Assembly: GCF_028640845.1 (NCBI RefSeq)
Contig: NC_080540.1
Coordinates: forward strand, 231,120,794-231,184,793
DNA from: Ahaetulla prasina
Lineage: Eukaryota; Chordata; Lepidosauria; Squamata; Colubridae
Length of the DNA: 64,000 bases
Reading direction: 5' to 3'
This document shows, piece after piece, positions 1 through 11,617 of the stretch. Below the pieces are notes generated by a model. That model did no database searches. It was given only the letters and a program-made list of their open reading frames with translations, and had not been told where the DNA came from. The position numbers and the translations under genes are program-made. Numbering within the stretch: the first letter of the stretch is position 1; every line of letters begins with the position of its first letter.

Positions 1-486
1 CTCTGATTGGATGGGGTTTTTTTTGTGCTCTGATTGGATGGGGTTGTGTCCTGTTTGGGTGGGGGCTTGTTCGTGCTCAGATTAGTCTGAGTTGCAGGGG
101 GATTTGAGCTGGTGAGCTGCATTGCTGTTGTTTGGCTTCGTGTTCGTGTTCGTGCTACATCTTCATAGTGGGTGTCAGTCTGCTGCATGTATGGATTGGA
201 GGGGTTTGGCTAATGTTGCAGCTGCGGTCTGGCTTCTGGTCCTTGGTTGTGCTTCCCCCTGCAACTCAGACTAATCTGAGCACAACCAAGCCCCCACCCA
301 AACAGGACACACCCCCATCCAATCAGAGCACAAAACCCCCCCATCCAATCAGAGCACAGCCAAGCTCCCACCCAATCAGTTCAAACCCCCACTAGCAGTT
401 AAAAGGAAGAAGCAGCTGCGATCACACATTGCTCCCAGAAGCAAGAAGCTGAAGCCTGAAGATGACGAATGAGATTTCGTCGAAAC
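1..486 (+). repeat. Foldback repeat with CCAAT-rich arms and hammerhead-like motif (copy 1)
   Basis: Bases about 1-105 and 248-350 are inverted copies of each other, each with several CCAAT/ATTGG pentamers. Downstream at 456-489 is CTGAAGA, an unpaired T, stem GACGA/TCGTC and GAAACGTC. The copy then runs to about 572 and into a TA/CA microsatellite. The layout resembles the ends of Penelope-like retroelements, but that assignment is an inference. The left end is cut by the window edge. Confidence 0.6.
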
Positions 487-572
487 GTCGCCAAGACACT
501 TCCAATTTTACATGGGAGAAAACCCGAACAACCAAAGACCTATATACAAACACCCGTGAAAACCTCAGAAAA

Positions 573-737
<165 letters not shown>

Positions 738-846
738 ACCTGCCTGAATAGGCCATCTTCTAATGCAGGTAATTGTGTTACTCACAATACGTAGAATTCA
801 GTAGGCACAATATAGAGATCATCCTGTTTATTGTTACTTCCACTCC

Positions 847-1494
847 TCAGGACCATATAACTACTTTGTGAATGAATAACTAAAAGGCTTATGCATTAAT
901 TACTAACCTGCTGAGCAAGTATGGAAACACATGTATGCAAATGTAAACCTTTGCACCTTATCATTTTATTATTTTATCTGAAATGTAAGTCATTTCCACA
1001 GTAACATTAAGTATGTAATTTTACAAACAGAGAATGCTAATTGAGTCTACCAGAAACATTCAGATTCCCCACTTTCTTGTCTATGAATTTCAGAAAAAAA
1101 CCAAAACAACTCACTTATTGCCATTCAATATTGTCTCAAATCCAAACTGACCCAAATTCAATCCATAACAGCAAGCAATGGCAACAAGGGAGCTGGTTTG
1201 GATTTTTCTGGATTTCATAGACAAAGGAAGTGGTAATTTTGACTATTTCTAGTATCTAGCATTCCTTGTTTGTAATATTACATGCTTAATGTTACTGTGA
1301 AAATGAGTTTTACACTCTTGGCCCTACTTGAAGGGTCTCTGACCTAAATTTCAGACAGCCAAACCTCTCAGATAAAATGATAAGGTGTAGAGTTGTAGTT
1401 GTAGTTTACATCTACATATATACGTGCTCAGCAGGTTAGTAATTAGTGCATAAGCCTTCTAGTTATTCATTCACAAGGTAGTTATATAGTCCTG
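847..1494. repeat. Large diverged inverted repeat
   Basis: The left arm (about 847-1117) and right arm (about 1188-1494) are reverse complements with scattered changes. Anchors are GTGAATGAATAACT, TAATTACTAACCTGCTGAGCA, CCTTATCATTTTA and CACAGTAACATTAAG. About 70 bases separate the arms. No similarity to the other repeat families in the window was seen, and no clear target duplication. Confidence 0.85.
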
Positions 1495-1645
1495 TCAATT
1501 AATGTTAATATTTGGATTCCCTTGTATATTATTATCTTTATTCATGGCATTATAGTGAATATTTACTTTCATGGATGTTTGAAAATATCCTTGCTTTTTA
1601 ATTTGACCTTGGTAGCATCTTTTAATAATTGTGCAATATGCAGGG

Positions 1646-1850
1646 CAGTGGTGGAAAACAATTTTTTTTGCTACCGGTTCTATGGGTGTTGCTTGGTGGG
1701 TGTGGCAGGGGAAGGATACTGCAAGATCCCTATTCCCTCCCCACTCCTGGGGGAAGGATATTGCAAAATCTCCATTCCCACCCCACTCTGGGATGAAGTG
1801 GTATTTGCCAGTTCTCTGAACTACTCAAAATTTCTGCTACTGGTTCTAAT
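1646..1850 (-). mobile_element. Partial hAT-like non-autonomous element
   Basis: It begins CAGTGGTGGAAAACAA and shares the interior with the elements at 10477 and 43458 (GGAAATGGGGATTTTGCAGTA type, here diverged). The right inverted end is missing or too diverged to place. Confidence 0.5.
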
Positions 1851-1960
1851 GAAGAGCAAAAAGCATATTCTAGTTGTAGATTTTTTTTTGGCTGGTATCC
1901 TGATTCTTCTCAGTTTGCTTACTTGTACTATTTTTGTTTTAATATGTCAAATAAGCACAG

Positions 1961-2155
1961 GAAGCCATTGTGGAGGAACAAGAGAGCCGGAAAGAAGAGA
2001 ACATCCACCTGACTCGATTCCTGAGAGTTCTTGCTAATTTCTTTGCTTTGTGCACCCTGGCTGGGAGCGGCTACCTTATTTACTTCGTCGTGAGACGATC
2101 CCAGAAGTTTGCTCTAGAAGGCATTGAAAACTATGGATGGTGGGAAAGGAACGAA
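1961..2155 (+). CDS. TMC1: TMC1 coding exon with membrane segment S3
   Basis: 65 codons from EAIVEEQESRKEENIHL to GWWERNE, phase 0 at both ends. The acceptor is AAGCACAG and the donor GTGTGT. The segment RFLRVLANFF through GYLIYFVV is the hydrophobic third membrane helix; the charged start is cytosolic. Human TMC1 has the same frame EAIxEE...EENVHLIRFLRFLANFF. Earlier exons are outside the window. Confidence is high because the next exon continues the family sequence without a gap. Confidence 0.95.
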
Positions 2156-2235
2156 GTGTGTTCCAGCAGGCTTTGTTTTCTAAAACAAATGTGATTAGAA
2201 GAGCTAGAATTATGGAGGAAAAAATAAATGCAGGG

Positions 2236-4160
2236 AGTTCTTGACTTAGAACAGTTCATTTAGTGACTGTTCAAAGTTATAACGGCACTGAAGGAAGTAA
2301 CTTATGACAATTTTTCTCATTTATGACCATGGTAGCATCCCTGTGATCAGATGATCAAAATTCAGATGCTTGGCAACTGACTCACATTTATGATGGTTGC
2401 GGTATGCCGGGGTCAGGAGGTCACCTTCTGTGACCTTAAGTCAATGGGGAAGCCAGATTCATTTAACAATTTTATTTATTTATTTATTTATTTATTGCTC
2501 ACACTTTTATACCGCCCTATCTCCCTAGGGACTCAGGGCGGTTTACAGCCATATAAAAACATGTATATATACAGAGTAAAACATTAATTTAAAAAACTAT
2601 TACATAGGCCGAATATTTAAAATAGAGATATAAATAATAAAACCCCATTAAAACCAGATTTAAAATTTAAACATTTAAAAATTTAAAAATTCTAGTCCAG
2701 TTCTGCGCAGATAAATAGATGGGTCTTAAGCTCGCGGCGGAAGGTTCGAAGGTCAGGAAGTTGGCGAAGTCCTGGAGGAAGCTCGTTCCAGAGGGTGGGA
2801 GCCCCCACAGAAAAGGCCCTTCCCCTGGGTGTCGCCAGTCAGCACTGCCTGGCCGACGGCACCCTGAGGAGTCCCTCTCTGTGAGAGCGCACGGGTCGGT
2901 GAGAGGCATTCGGTGGCAGCAGACGGTCCCGTAAGTAGCCCAGCCCTATGCCATGGAGCACTTTGAAGATCATTACCAAAACCTTGAAGCGCACCCAGAA
3001 GGCCACAGGCAGCCAGTGCAGTCTGCGCAGGAGAGGTGTTACATGGGAGCCACGAGGGGCTCCCTCGATCTCCCGTGCAGCTGCATTCTGAACTACCTGG
3101 AGTCTCCGGGTGCTCCTCAAGGGGAGCCCCATGTAGAGAGCATTGCAGTAATCCAGACGAGATGTCACGAGAGCATGAGTGACCGTGCATAGGCATCCTG
3201 ATCTAGAAAGGGGCGCAACTGGCGAACCAGGCGAACCTGGTAAAAAGCTCTCCTGGAGACGGCCGTCAAATGGTCTTCAAAAGACAGCCGTCCATCCAGG
3301 AGGACGCCCAAGTTGCGCACCCTCTCCATTGGGGCCAATGACTCGCCCCCAACAGTCAGCCGCGGCTGCAGCTGACTGTACCAGGATGCCGGCATCCACA
3401 GCCACTCCGTCTTGGAGGGATTGAGCTTGAGCCTGTTTCTCCCCATCCAGACCCGTACGGCTTCCAGACACTGGGACAACACTTCGATAGCTTCGTTGGG
3501 GTGGTCCGGTGTGGAAAAGTACAGCTGAGTGTCATCAGCGTACAGCTGGTACCTCACACCGAAACCACTGATGATCTCACCCAGCGGCTTCATGTAGATG
3601 TTGAACAAGAGGGGCGAGAGAATCGACCCCTGAGGCACCCCACAAGTGAGGCGTCTCGGGGCCAACCTCTGCCCCCCCGTCAACACCGTCTGCGACCGAT
3701 CAGAGAGATAGGAGGAGAACCACCGATGAACGGTGCCTCCCACTCCCAATCCCTCCAACCGGTGCAGCAGGATACCATGGTCGATGGTATCAAAAGCCGC
3801 TGAGAAATCTAATAGGACCAAGGCAGAGGAATAACCCCTATCCCTGGCCCTCCAGAGATCATCCACCAATGCGACCAAAGCCGTCTCAGTGCTGTATCCG
3901 GGCCGAAAACCGGACTGGAACGGGTCTAGATAGACGGTTTCCTCCAGGTACTGGGGTAGCTGACATGCCACCACACTCTCTACAACCTTCGCCGTGAAGC
4001 ATTAGTAATTGGGTTACTAACTTAACAACTGCAGTGAGTCACTCAACAACTATGGCAAGAAAGGTGGTAAAATGGGGCAAAATTCACTTAACAACCATCT
4101 CACTTAGCAACAGAAATTTTTGGCTCAACCATGGTCATAAGTCAAGGACTATCTGTACTT
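2236..4160. repeat. About 380-bp inverted-end repeat, split by a LINE
   Basis: Left part 2236-2470 and right part 4001-4160 together match the unbroken copies at 19588, 32297 and 52675. It starts like GTTCTTGACTTAGAAC and ends CATAAGTCAAGGACTATCTG, so its ends are inverted. The LINE at 2471-4000 interrupts it. Confidence 0.7.
2471..4000 (-). mobile_element. CR1/L2-superfamily LINE, 5'-truncated
   Basis: The 3' end lies on the left: a TTTA run then the hairpin CCGCCCT...AGGGCGG. A 269-codon open frame (3165-3974) covers reverse transcriptase with [46 protein letters not shown] and [10 protein letters not shown]. The C-terminal part beyond 3165 is frameshifted relative to the intact copy at 45918-48746. 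It is truncated inside the RT domain at 4000. Confidence 0.92.
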
Positions 4161-4902
4161 CGAAGAGGAGAACATTTACTATTATTAGTCTAACACAATT
4201 AAATCAGAGGAGTAGAGTGTACTGATTAATAAATTATATCAGGTTATGTTTGGAGAAGAGAAGATGCCTGTTATATCATAACTTGGTCCTTACTTATACT
4301 TAGCTCTTTCAGGATGTATGTGTTCACATAGCTTGTCACTGAAGCTTTTCATTTTCAGAATGGACATAAAGGAATTGTAATGTTATTGAAATGATTTTTC
4401 TCATAAGAGGTTTTGGATTGCATCTACGGTACTCTCACATTCAATTTTCACAGAAATGAAAAAAATAATTCAGGATTGTGAAGGTCCCATAGATTTCAGT
4501 GAGAATTATGTATGACTAAAATTAGGATGGATGGACTCTATCATCTTGGTGAATAGCTTGGTGAAAACTGCACTTAAATACTCACTGTTTCTATGTAACG
4601 CTGTCAAATCAGTTGTGCTGAAGTAATGCAATTGCAAAATTTGTTGGGCTTTCAGACAACATTTCAGTCAAATGTGAAATCCAGCCGTATTACAGATCTG
4701 CTGCTACAAGTGATGAACACATGTTCTTTTCAGATTTGGAATGCAACATTTGGTGATTACAGCACCAGATTTTCACCATCTATATATACTATGCTTGATA
4801 TTATTAGGACTGTGAAATGCCTTTCGGAATCTAGGAAGAGTTGCCCAATCAAACTCTAATATTCAGAGTAACTCAATGTTACAATAATAAATTGTCTGCG
4901 AG

Positions 4903-5465
4903 CTCCTTGGTGCTCTCTGATCTTGGTTGTTTTCTTGCAGATGTTTCATTACCCAAACTAGCTAACATCATCAGTGCTAGTTTGGACTAGCGCTGATGAT
5001 GTTACCCAGGGGTGAAATGCTCCCGGATCGGACAGGATCGCGTGATCCGGTAGCGATGGCGGCTGCTGGTTCGGAGGACTGGTAGCAAAAATCCCTGGCC
5101 CCGCCCCCCTGCCTCTGCTGAGCCGCACCATCTGCAGAGGTGGTTTTTTTTTTACTTTTAAAAACAGTTTTTCTTCAGCCGAAACAGGCCTTTAAAATAA
5201 AAAAATCAATTTAATCTATTACGTCGGTCATCAACTGTCTGGCTTTGCTCACTGAGGAACTCTGGGATTTGAAGTCCACAATCAAATAAAATAAAATAAA
5301 ATAAAATAAAATAAAATAAAATAAAATAAAATAAAATAAAATAAAATAAAATAAAATAAAATAAAATAAAATAAAATAAAATATTTGTGCAGCTTTCTGA
5401 GATTTGGTGTGTTTCTGTAGTGTTTCACTCTAACTACACAAACACACAACATCTCAGAAAGCTGT

Positions 5466-5500
<35 letters not shown>

Positions 5501-5740
5501 GTTGTGTGTGTGTAAAGTGTGAAAGTTGGTTTTTGGTACCTCTTATTGTTTTTTTATACTTTCTTTATTATTTTTATTATTTATTGTTATTGGCCATGCC
5601 CACCAAGCCATCTGACCACCAAGCCACGCCCACCAATTAAGCCACGCCCACAGAACCGGTAGGGAAAATTTTTAGATTTCACCCCTGATGTTACCTAGTT
5701 TGGACAATGAAATGTACACCAGCCTGCTGCTTGTGCAGCC
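4903..5740. repeat. Head-to-head pair of hammerhead-like repeats (copies 2 and 3), split by hAT
   Basis: The - strand copy at 4943-4974 and + strand copy starting 4993 lie back to back around GCTAGTTTGGACTAGC. The + copy reads CTGATGA, T, GTTACC, then is interrupted by the hAT at 5007-5687, and resumes with TAGTTTGGACAATGAAATG. The flank GCAAGAAAACAACCAAG is shared with the copies at 18300 and 21628. Confidence 0.65.
5007..5687. mobile_element. Non-autonomous hAT element with 8-bp duplication
   Basis: Ends are CAGGGGTGAAATGC and AGATTTCACCCCTG. The 8-bp target duplication ATGTTACC (4999-5006 and 5688-5695) is perfect. The interior has an (AAATA)n tract at 5282-5383 and a (GT)n tract at 5469-5518 and no transposase frame. 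Confidence 0.93.
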
Positions 5741-5769
5741 CAGTTCCCCTCTCCCCGCAGCCAGGTTGC

Positions 5770-5850
5770 CAAGCTGCAAAGGTTGGGAACTGCTGGACTA
5801 GATGATCTCTGAGGCCCCTTCCAGTTCTATGATTCTATGTTCTATGATAT
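5770..5850 (+). mobile_element. CR1-type LINE 3' end
   Basis: CTGGACTAGATGATCTCTGA, CCCCTTCCAGTTCTATG and repeated ATTCTATG are the classic CR1 3' terminus known from birds and reptiles. Confidence 0.75.
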
Positions 5851-7769
5851 GCAAACTCATGGATAAGACTATAAAGACCTGTATCACTCATCATAACTTT
5901 ACACTCTGGTTTCATTCAAATGATTCTCTAAACATGGTTTGAAGGATCACAAATAAAGACAATTCACATGTTTCTTTCCTTTTACATGTGAGACTTGAGT
6001 CCGTGCTTCCTATTTGAATTAAATATATTTCATATTGTAAAACTACTTGATTTAATGGCCCTTCCAAATCCGCAAACATGGTTTATAATCCTGCTTCATT
6101 AAGACTTGTTCAGTGTACAGTCACTTGATTTCAAAATCTTGGCAAAATGAGTTTTAATACAAACACTGAACATTTGCACAGCATTAGGGACTGAAGAGAT
6201 TACTTTCAAGTGAAGTGGTTTAACCAGCAGAATATCATTTGTCATCCCATGTAGAAACACATAAATGATGAATTCTGCTAGCATCTGTTTCTCAAGATAT
6301 TTATTAGCTCAAAAATTGAATCCGAAGTATTGAAGTCCCACTGCTGCTATCATTCATAAAAGCAAAGTTCCATAAGATGTTTCTATAGACAGGAAAAAAA
6401 AAAGAAATGTTGATTTGGGGATTCAATGATTAGAATTATACAAGACTATAAAAATAATGTAGACAAAAAAGTGACTCCAAAATTAAAATATGGAGAAATT
6501 TGAGTACAAAAATTTGGCAAAGTTGCTCTGGAAAAAAGAATATTAGGGAGACGTTTGCTAAAAGAATGTGCTAAGAAAATATTTATATAACATTAGTTAA
6601 CGTAAGAATGAACTAATACTAATGCGCATTACACAGATCACTAATCCACACATCCCTCTTAAGGCTGTAACTGAGGCACATTACTTGAAAGTTACAAGCA
6701 GACAGAAATATATCTTTTGTAAGGTATATGTGTTTTGTGTATGCCTCTAAAATGTTATATGTAAAGTGACCCTTCTATTATACTGAAGAGAATGTGGCAC
6801 ATCAGGTATTTGAGAGAATGGTTAGAAGTTAAAAATCTCTTAAGTTATTGTAGGATATTTTAAAATGGTCTTGCTTCTTTAGCACTCCCTATACCTGAAA
6901 GCAAGAAAGGGTTTTAAACAGAATGTAACAGAAAAACAGTGTGTCAAAAAGAAAAATAACAAAATAATGCTTTTAGGTTCACCTAAGGTAAATCTTTTCA
7001 TCTTGACCAGGATTAAATGCTGATCAGATTGCTTTGATTCATGACAACTGAGAAATAAGTATGCCAGTTAAATGTTGTATTCTCCGCTAAAACAAAGAAT
7101 TGTTTTTGATTGTTGTTGATTGGATATTCCAATTCGTACCGAACTACTTAGGCTGTCTGAGGCAAATTTTTAAATAGACAAGTTTCAGGTATCATCTTGT
7201 TTTCTTTTTTATTTTCAATTTCATTCCCTGTTTGTCATTGTTAGTTTTTTTTTTTTTACTTTTTATATCCATCAGACATAAGCTGTCATATTTAGGCTGG
7301 ATTTTTTAAAGGGAAAAACATAGAAACCAAACTGAATTAGTGTCATAGAAAGGAGTAATAGACTAGCAAATGTGTGAGTGGAAAACTTAAATTATCCTGC
7401 CATTCCTTATATTAAATTTTCCTGCAAGTGTATAACTACAATAAACTCTAAATTATTACACTAATTATGCAGAAACAAAATGTTTACTCAAAAAGGTAGG
7501 TGTTTTTTTTTATTAGTCTCTGTTGCAGCTGGGATATCTGAGAAGGGTTTTATTACTGTACACAGTATGAGTTTGAGTGCATGATTTATAATATACAGCT
7601 GTTAATTCTTAATTAAGGTACGTTATTATGGCAATCAGACAAAATTAGATGTTTTATGGAACTGGAATATTGGAGAATGCTAGAATGCAGCTGTAATCTA
7701 GCCTTGCATATAAATTCATAATGATACTTAGAAGTGCAAAATCTCAGGATCACTCAACTTGCAACTATT
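5851..7769. other. Intronic DNA, nothing recognised
   Basis: AT-rich TMC1 intron without coding frames longer than about 60 codons and without recognisable repeats. Confidence 0.7.
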
Positions 7770-8180
7770 TATTTAGCCACTGAAGTTACTACAGCACTGA
7801 AAACTTACAAATGATCTTCACACTTACAATGGTCGTAGCATCCTCACAGTCACATGATCAAAATTTGAGTATTTGGCAATTGGCATCTATTTACATCGGT
7901 TGAAGCATCATATGACTATACTGTACTGTAAAGCAGTATGTAAGTGCTATTGCTATTGTTATTATCAACCTTCCCAGCTGGCTTCCAATAAGCCAAAGTC
8001 AATAGGGAAAATGGAATTTGCTTAACGGCCCTGTGATTCACTTAACAACTGCAGTGATTCTCTTAATAACCACGACATGAAAGGTCATAAAATTGGGCAT
8101 GACTCACTTACAACTGCCTTGCTTAGCAAGAGGAAATCTGGTCCTAGTTGTAGTTGTAAATTGAGGATTACCTGTATTGT
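7770..8180. repeat. About 380-bp inverted-end repeat, diverged copy
   Basis: Shares TCACTTAACAACTGCAGTGA, GTCATAAAATTGGGC and the end AAATTGAGGATTACCTGTA with the other copies. It contains a short insertion around 7900-7970. Confidence 0.6.
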
Positions 8181-8204
8181 TCAAGCTTTAGGTTTGAAGA
8201 AGGA

Positions 8205-8600
8205 TTAAATTCATAAAATCAAAGCATTGGAATGGGCCATGTAGGTCATTAAATTAATCCTCTTCTAACTATGGGAATCCAAATTAAAAATCTCCAACTG
8301 GAATTGTCAAGCCTCAAGGGAAGGAAGTCCACCCTCTTTCTGGAAATCGTTTCTGATCTTTTTGTTAGGAAGCTTTTTTCTATTAGGATCTTCATGTTAC
8401 TCATGACAATTAATTTAGAATGATAAACAACCAGTCTTGAGTTGCCATCTTTTTAAGTAATTAAACAGTGCTTTGATCTCTTCTAATAGTCCTTTGATCT
8501 CTCTTCATCAAGCTTAATTTCTAGATGCCTGATCCTCAACCTTTTCTGAACCTATTCCAGTTTGTTTGACTTCTTTAGCGGGAGAAAATACTGTCAGCTG
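8205..8600 (+). mobile_element. Old LINE fragment, probably CR1/L2 3' region
   Basis: TGGAATGGGCCATGTAGGTC, TCTGGAAATCGTTTCTGATC and GAACCTATTCCAG resemble degraded CR1 3' sequence. Too diverged for a subfamily. Confidence 0.45.
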
Positions 8601-9693
8601 TAAAGAACAGAAAATCTACTTACAATTGTTATCTTACTGCCAGTAATAATTAAATCCATTGATTAGTGGGATGTGTTTATTAATGTATTTCTAAAAATAA
8701 AAATGTAGATCTTTATTTAGGAATAATCTCCAAAAGAAAACTATTCAATATTATGTTTTGTCTTAAACTTCATAGCTAAAATTTTTAATGTTACCTTTGC
8801 CTATTTTTAAAATGATAGTTTATTGCACTGGGCTTTTCTTTTTCTAAGAAAAAGAGTTGATAAATAAAATATATATATTCCCTCCCCCCCAAATAAATAA
8901 TCCAATTAAATAAACAAAATAATGCTCGATCAAAACATGACAAAATGCAATCCATTCTTTAAGACAAGCTTTCCTAAACAATTATGCAATGCTACAGACA
9001 GGCTTTAAAGACAGGTGGGTAATACTATGAAGGTGTCATAAGTTACAGGTGTGGAAATCACTTCCCCAATGTATAAAACCTGTAAATTAAAAGAAACCAG
9101 ATGGGAACTTTGTGAATTTCTCATATATGTATGTTTTTCATAATATGACTATCCAAACAAATAGACTCAAGGGTAGGAGAATTTGGTGACTTCTTCTCCT
9201 GTTTCTTAATACTATTTTTTGGAAGGTAACAGCCCCACAATTATAGTTCATGGGTAGATAGTCCATTACCTGCCTGACATTCTCTGATCACTATAAGATA
9301 TTTGACTGAGTGATTCAGTTGATTATCTAATGAGATCAGAATATGTACTTTTTTCCAAAGTTATTTCATCTGATGATTTGTCTATCATTGTCTTACCAGC
9401 CTTTCTATAGTGAAAAGAAAAACCTTTGTTAAGTAACTGCACTGGTAGACCTCTTGATGCTTTATTTTGATTACAAACTACAATAGAACCTTGTTATTCT
9501 CTGTCAAACTATTTGGGAGTTTCACCTTTCAATGGTGAAGAAAAGAGAAGGAGTAGAAGACAATAGGGTAAATAACAATACTGATAAATGCTGTCACTAT
9601 TTTTGTTACACCTTTAAAAGTTAATATTTATTGCTGCAAAAGTAGGATGTGAATATTATATTAAATGTTTTAACTTTTTCCCCCCTTCCCCAG
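8601..9693. other. Intronic DNA, nothing recognised
   Basis: AT-rich intron leading to the TMC1 exon at 9694. No repeat or coding signal seen. Confidence 0.7.
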
Positions 9694-9873
9694 GTGAATA
9701 TGGTCATGTCACTTCTAGGAATGTTCTGTCCAACTTTATTTGATGTCATCAGCAGCCTTGAAAATTATCATCCCCGAATCGCTTTACGGTGGCAGCTGGG
9801 ACGCATCTTTGCTCTTTTTCTGGGCAACTTGTACACCTTCATTATTGCTCTCATGGATGAAATCAATCTCAAG
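9694..9873 (+). CDS. TMC1: TMC1 coding exon with segments S4 and S5
   Basis: 60 codons from [10 protein letters not shown] to ALMDEINLK, phase 0 at both ends. The acceptor is a strong polypyrimidine tract ending CCCCAG. Gly and Met of LLGM match mouse Gly411/Met412 (Met412 is the Beethoven deafness site), and Asn in FLGNLY matches Asn447. The donor is AAG|GCAAGT, a GC rather than a GT donor; the nearby GT four bases on would shift the frame of the following exon. Confidence 0.95.
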
Positions 9874-9928
9874 GCAAGTATTTTGCTTTCTATATTTTCA
9901 GCTTTCTAGAAAGAGGTTCCAGTCTGAT

Positions 9929-10370
9929 GTTACGGGACCGTCTGCTGCCACCGACTGCCTCCCACCGACCCGTGCGCTCTCACAGGGAGGGACTCCTTGG
10001 GGTGCCGTCCGCCAGGCAGTGCCGACTGGCGACACCCAGGGGAAGGGCCTTCTCTGTGGGGGCTCCCACCCTCTGGAATGAACTTCCCCCGGGACTCCGT
10101 CAACTTCCCGACCTTCGAACCTTTCGCCGCGAGCTTAAGACACATCTATTTATTTGCACAGGACTGGGCTAGGATTTTAATTTTAATTTAGTTTTTAATG
10201 GGGTTTTATTATTTTAATTATAATTTTAAATTCGGCCTTATTCACTAAGTTTTTTAATTAGTGTTTTATCTTGTATTTATATTTGTGTATTTGTGTTTTT
10301 AATAGGCTGTAAACCGCCCTGAGTCCCTCAGGAGATAGGGCGGTATAAAAATGTGATTAAATAAATAAAT
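9929..10370 (+). mobile_element. CR1/L2 LINE 3' fragment
   Basis: It starts inside the end of the ORF2 frame ([20 protein letters not shown]) and runs through the 3' UTR to the hairpin AAACCGCCCTGAGTCC...AGGGCGG and an AAAT tail. It lies only 55 bases after a TMC1 exon. Confidence 0.9.
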
Positions 10371-10476
10371 GTTTTGAATTTCAGGATTTAGAAAGATACT
10401 GTATTTATTAATGTCACATCGAGACCAATGGAATGTTAGTTAAGGCACATTTGGTTTTATTGCAACTCATTCAGAC

Positions 10477-10738
10477 CAGAGGTGGGTTTCATCAGGTTCT
10501 GACCAGTTCTGGAGAGCCGGTAGCAGAAATTTTAAGTAGTTCGGAGAACCGGTAGTAAAAATTCTGTCTGGCCCCAGCCCCATCTGTTCTCTGTCTCCCA
10601 AGTCCCAGCTGATTGGGAGGAAATGGGGATTTTGTAGTAACCTTCCCCTGCCATGCCCACCAAGCCACACCACCAAGCCACATCAAACCATGCCACACCC
10701 ACAGAACTGGTAGTAAAATTTTTTGAAACCCACCACTG
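10477..10738. mobile_element. Non-autonomous hAT element with 8-bp duplication
   Basis: Ends are CAGAGGTGGGTTTC and GAAACCCACCACTG. The duplication ATTCAGAC (10469-10476, 10739-10746) is perfect. Close relative of the element at 43458. Confidence 0.93.
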
Positions 10739-11131
10739 ATTCAGACCAAATTGAGCTGGAATACAAATATCGTATCTTGGATTTTGAGTTGCTAAAGAGG
10801 AAATAATTCTTATTGTTGGGGAGGGGGCATATATTTGCTTTTAAATTCAAATATTTGTAGAAGTAGTTTAAACATACATTATATTTCTAGACAGCTAATC
10901 CTAATCATAGCAAAAATAGCAGCCTTCTGATGCCTTATCATGTGCTTTCTGGAACCGAACTGTGTTTGTGAAATGTTATTCTCAGCTACAGTGTAATATA
11001 TGCATGATTTCCTGATGTAGGTGAAATGTAATTTTGCATTTCATTTTCCCTAGATTTCACTGCTTATAATTCCCGTGTTTCCACCAAACAATATATCTAT
11101 ATCTGGCTTAACTCAAAACAGTGGTCAGATA

Positions 11132-11348
11132 CAGGGATGTTATTGACTTACCTTTGCTACCAGTTCGCAAATGTAAGCTCGCTCACTTCGCTTGCATGTG
11201 ACACCTCTGCGCATGCACTGGACCTTCTGTGCATGCGCAGAGAGTCAAAAATGGGACGTGATGACGTCTGGGCGGGTGGGTGGAGCCTCCCACGGCCGCC
11301 GTTACCGGTTTGCCTGAACTGGATAAAACCAGCTGAATACCACCCTTG
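11132..11348. mobile_element. Non-autonomous hAT element
   Basis: Ends CAGGGATGTTATT and AATACCACCCTTG. Flanks GTCAGATA and GTAAGACA match at 6 of 8. The interior GCATGCGCAGAG region is shared with the element at 15903. Confidence 0.7.
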
Positions 11349-11617
11349 GTAAGACACCAGACTTAGTTTTCTTGTCAGAGCAGTCACAATGAGATCTCGG
11401 AGGAGGCGGGAGGGAACTATCTTTGTTCCCTGTCATGTTCAAATCACATCCTGGTGACTTGAGATTCTCTCATGTTATCCTCTTCTGCAGGGAGGTAGGA
11501 CCAATTTGACTGGTGACTGAAGGACTCATACAATTCCAAAGGACACTGGAAATTTTATCTGGAGTTCTGCTGCACAGTCCTGCCGAGGCCTTGGATAGAA
11601 TCATGCCCATATAACTT

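Noticed and set aside
5469..5518. GT run as a possible Z-DNA regulatory element
   Set aside because: Lies inside a non-autonomous hAT element and has no nearby promoter features.
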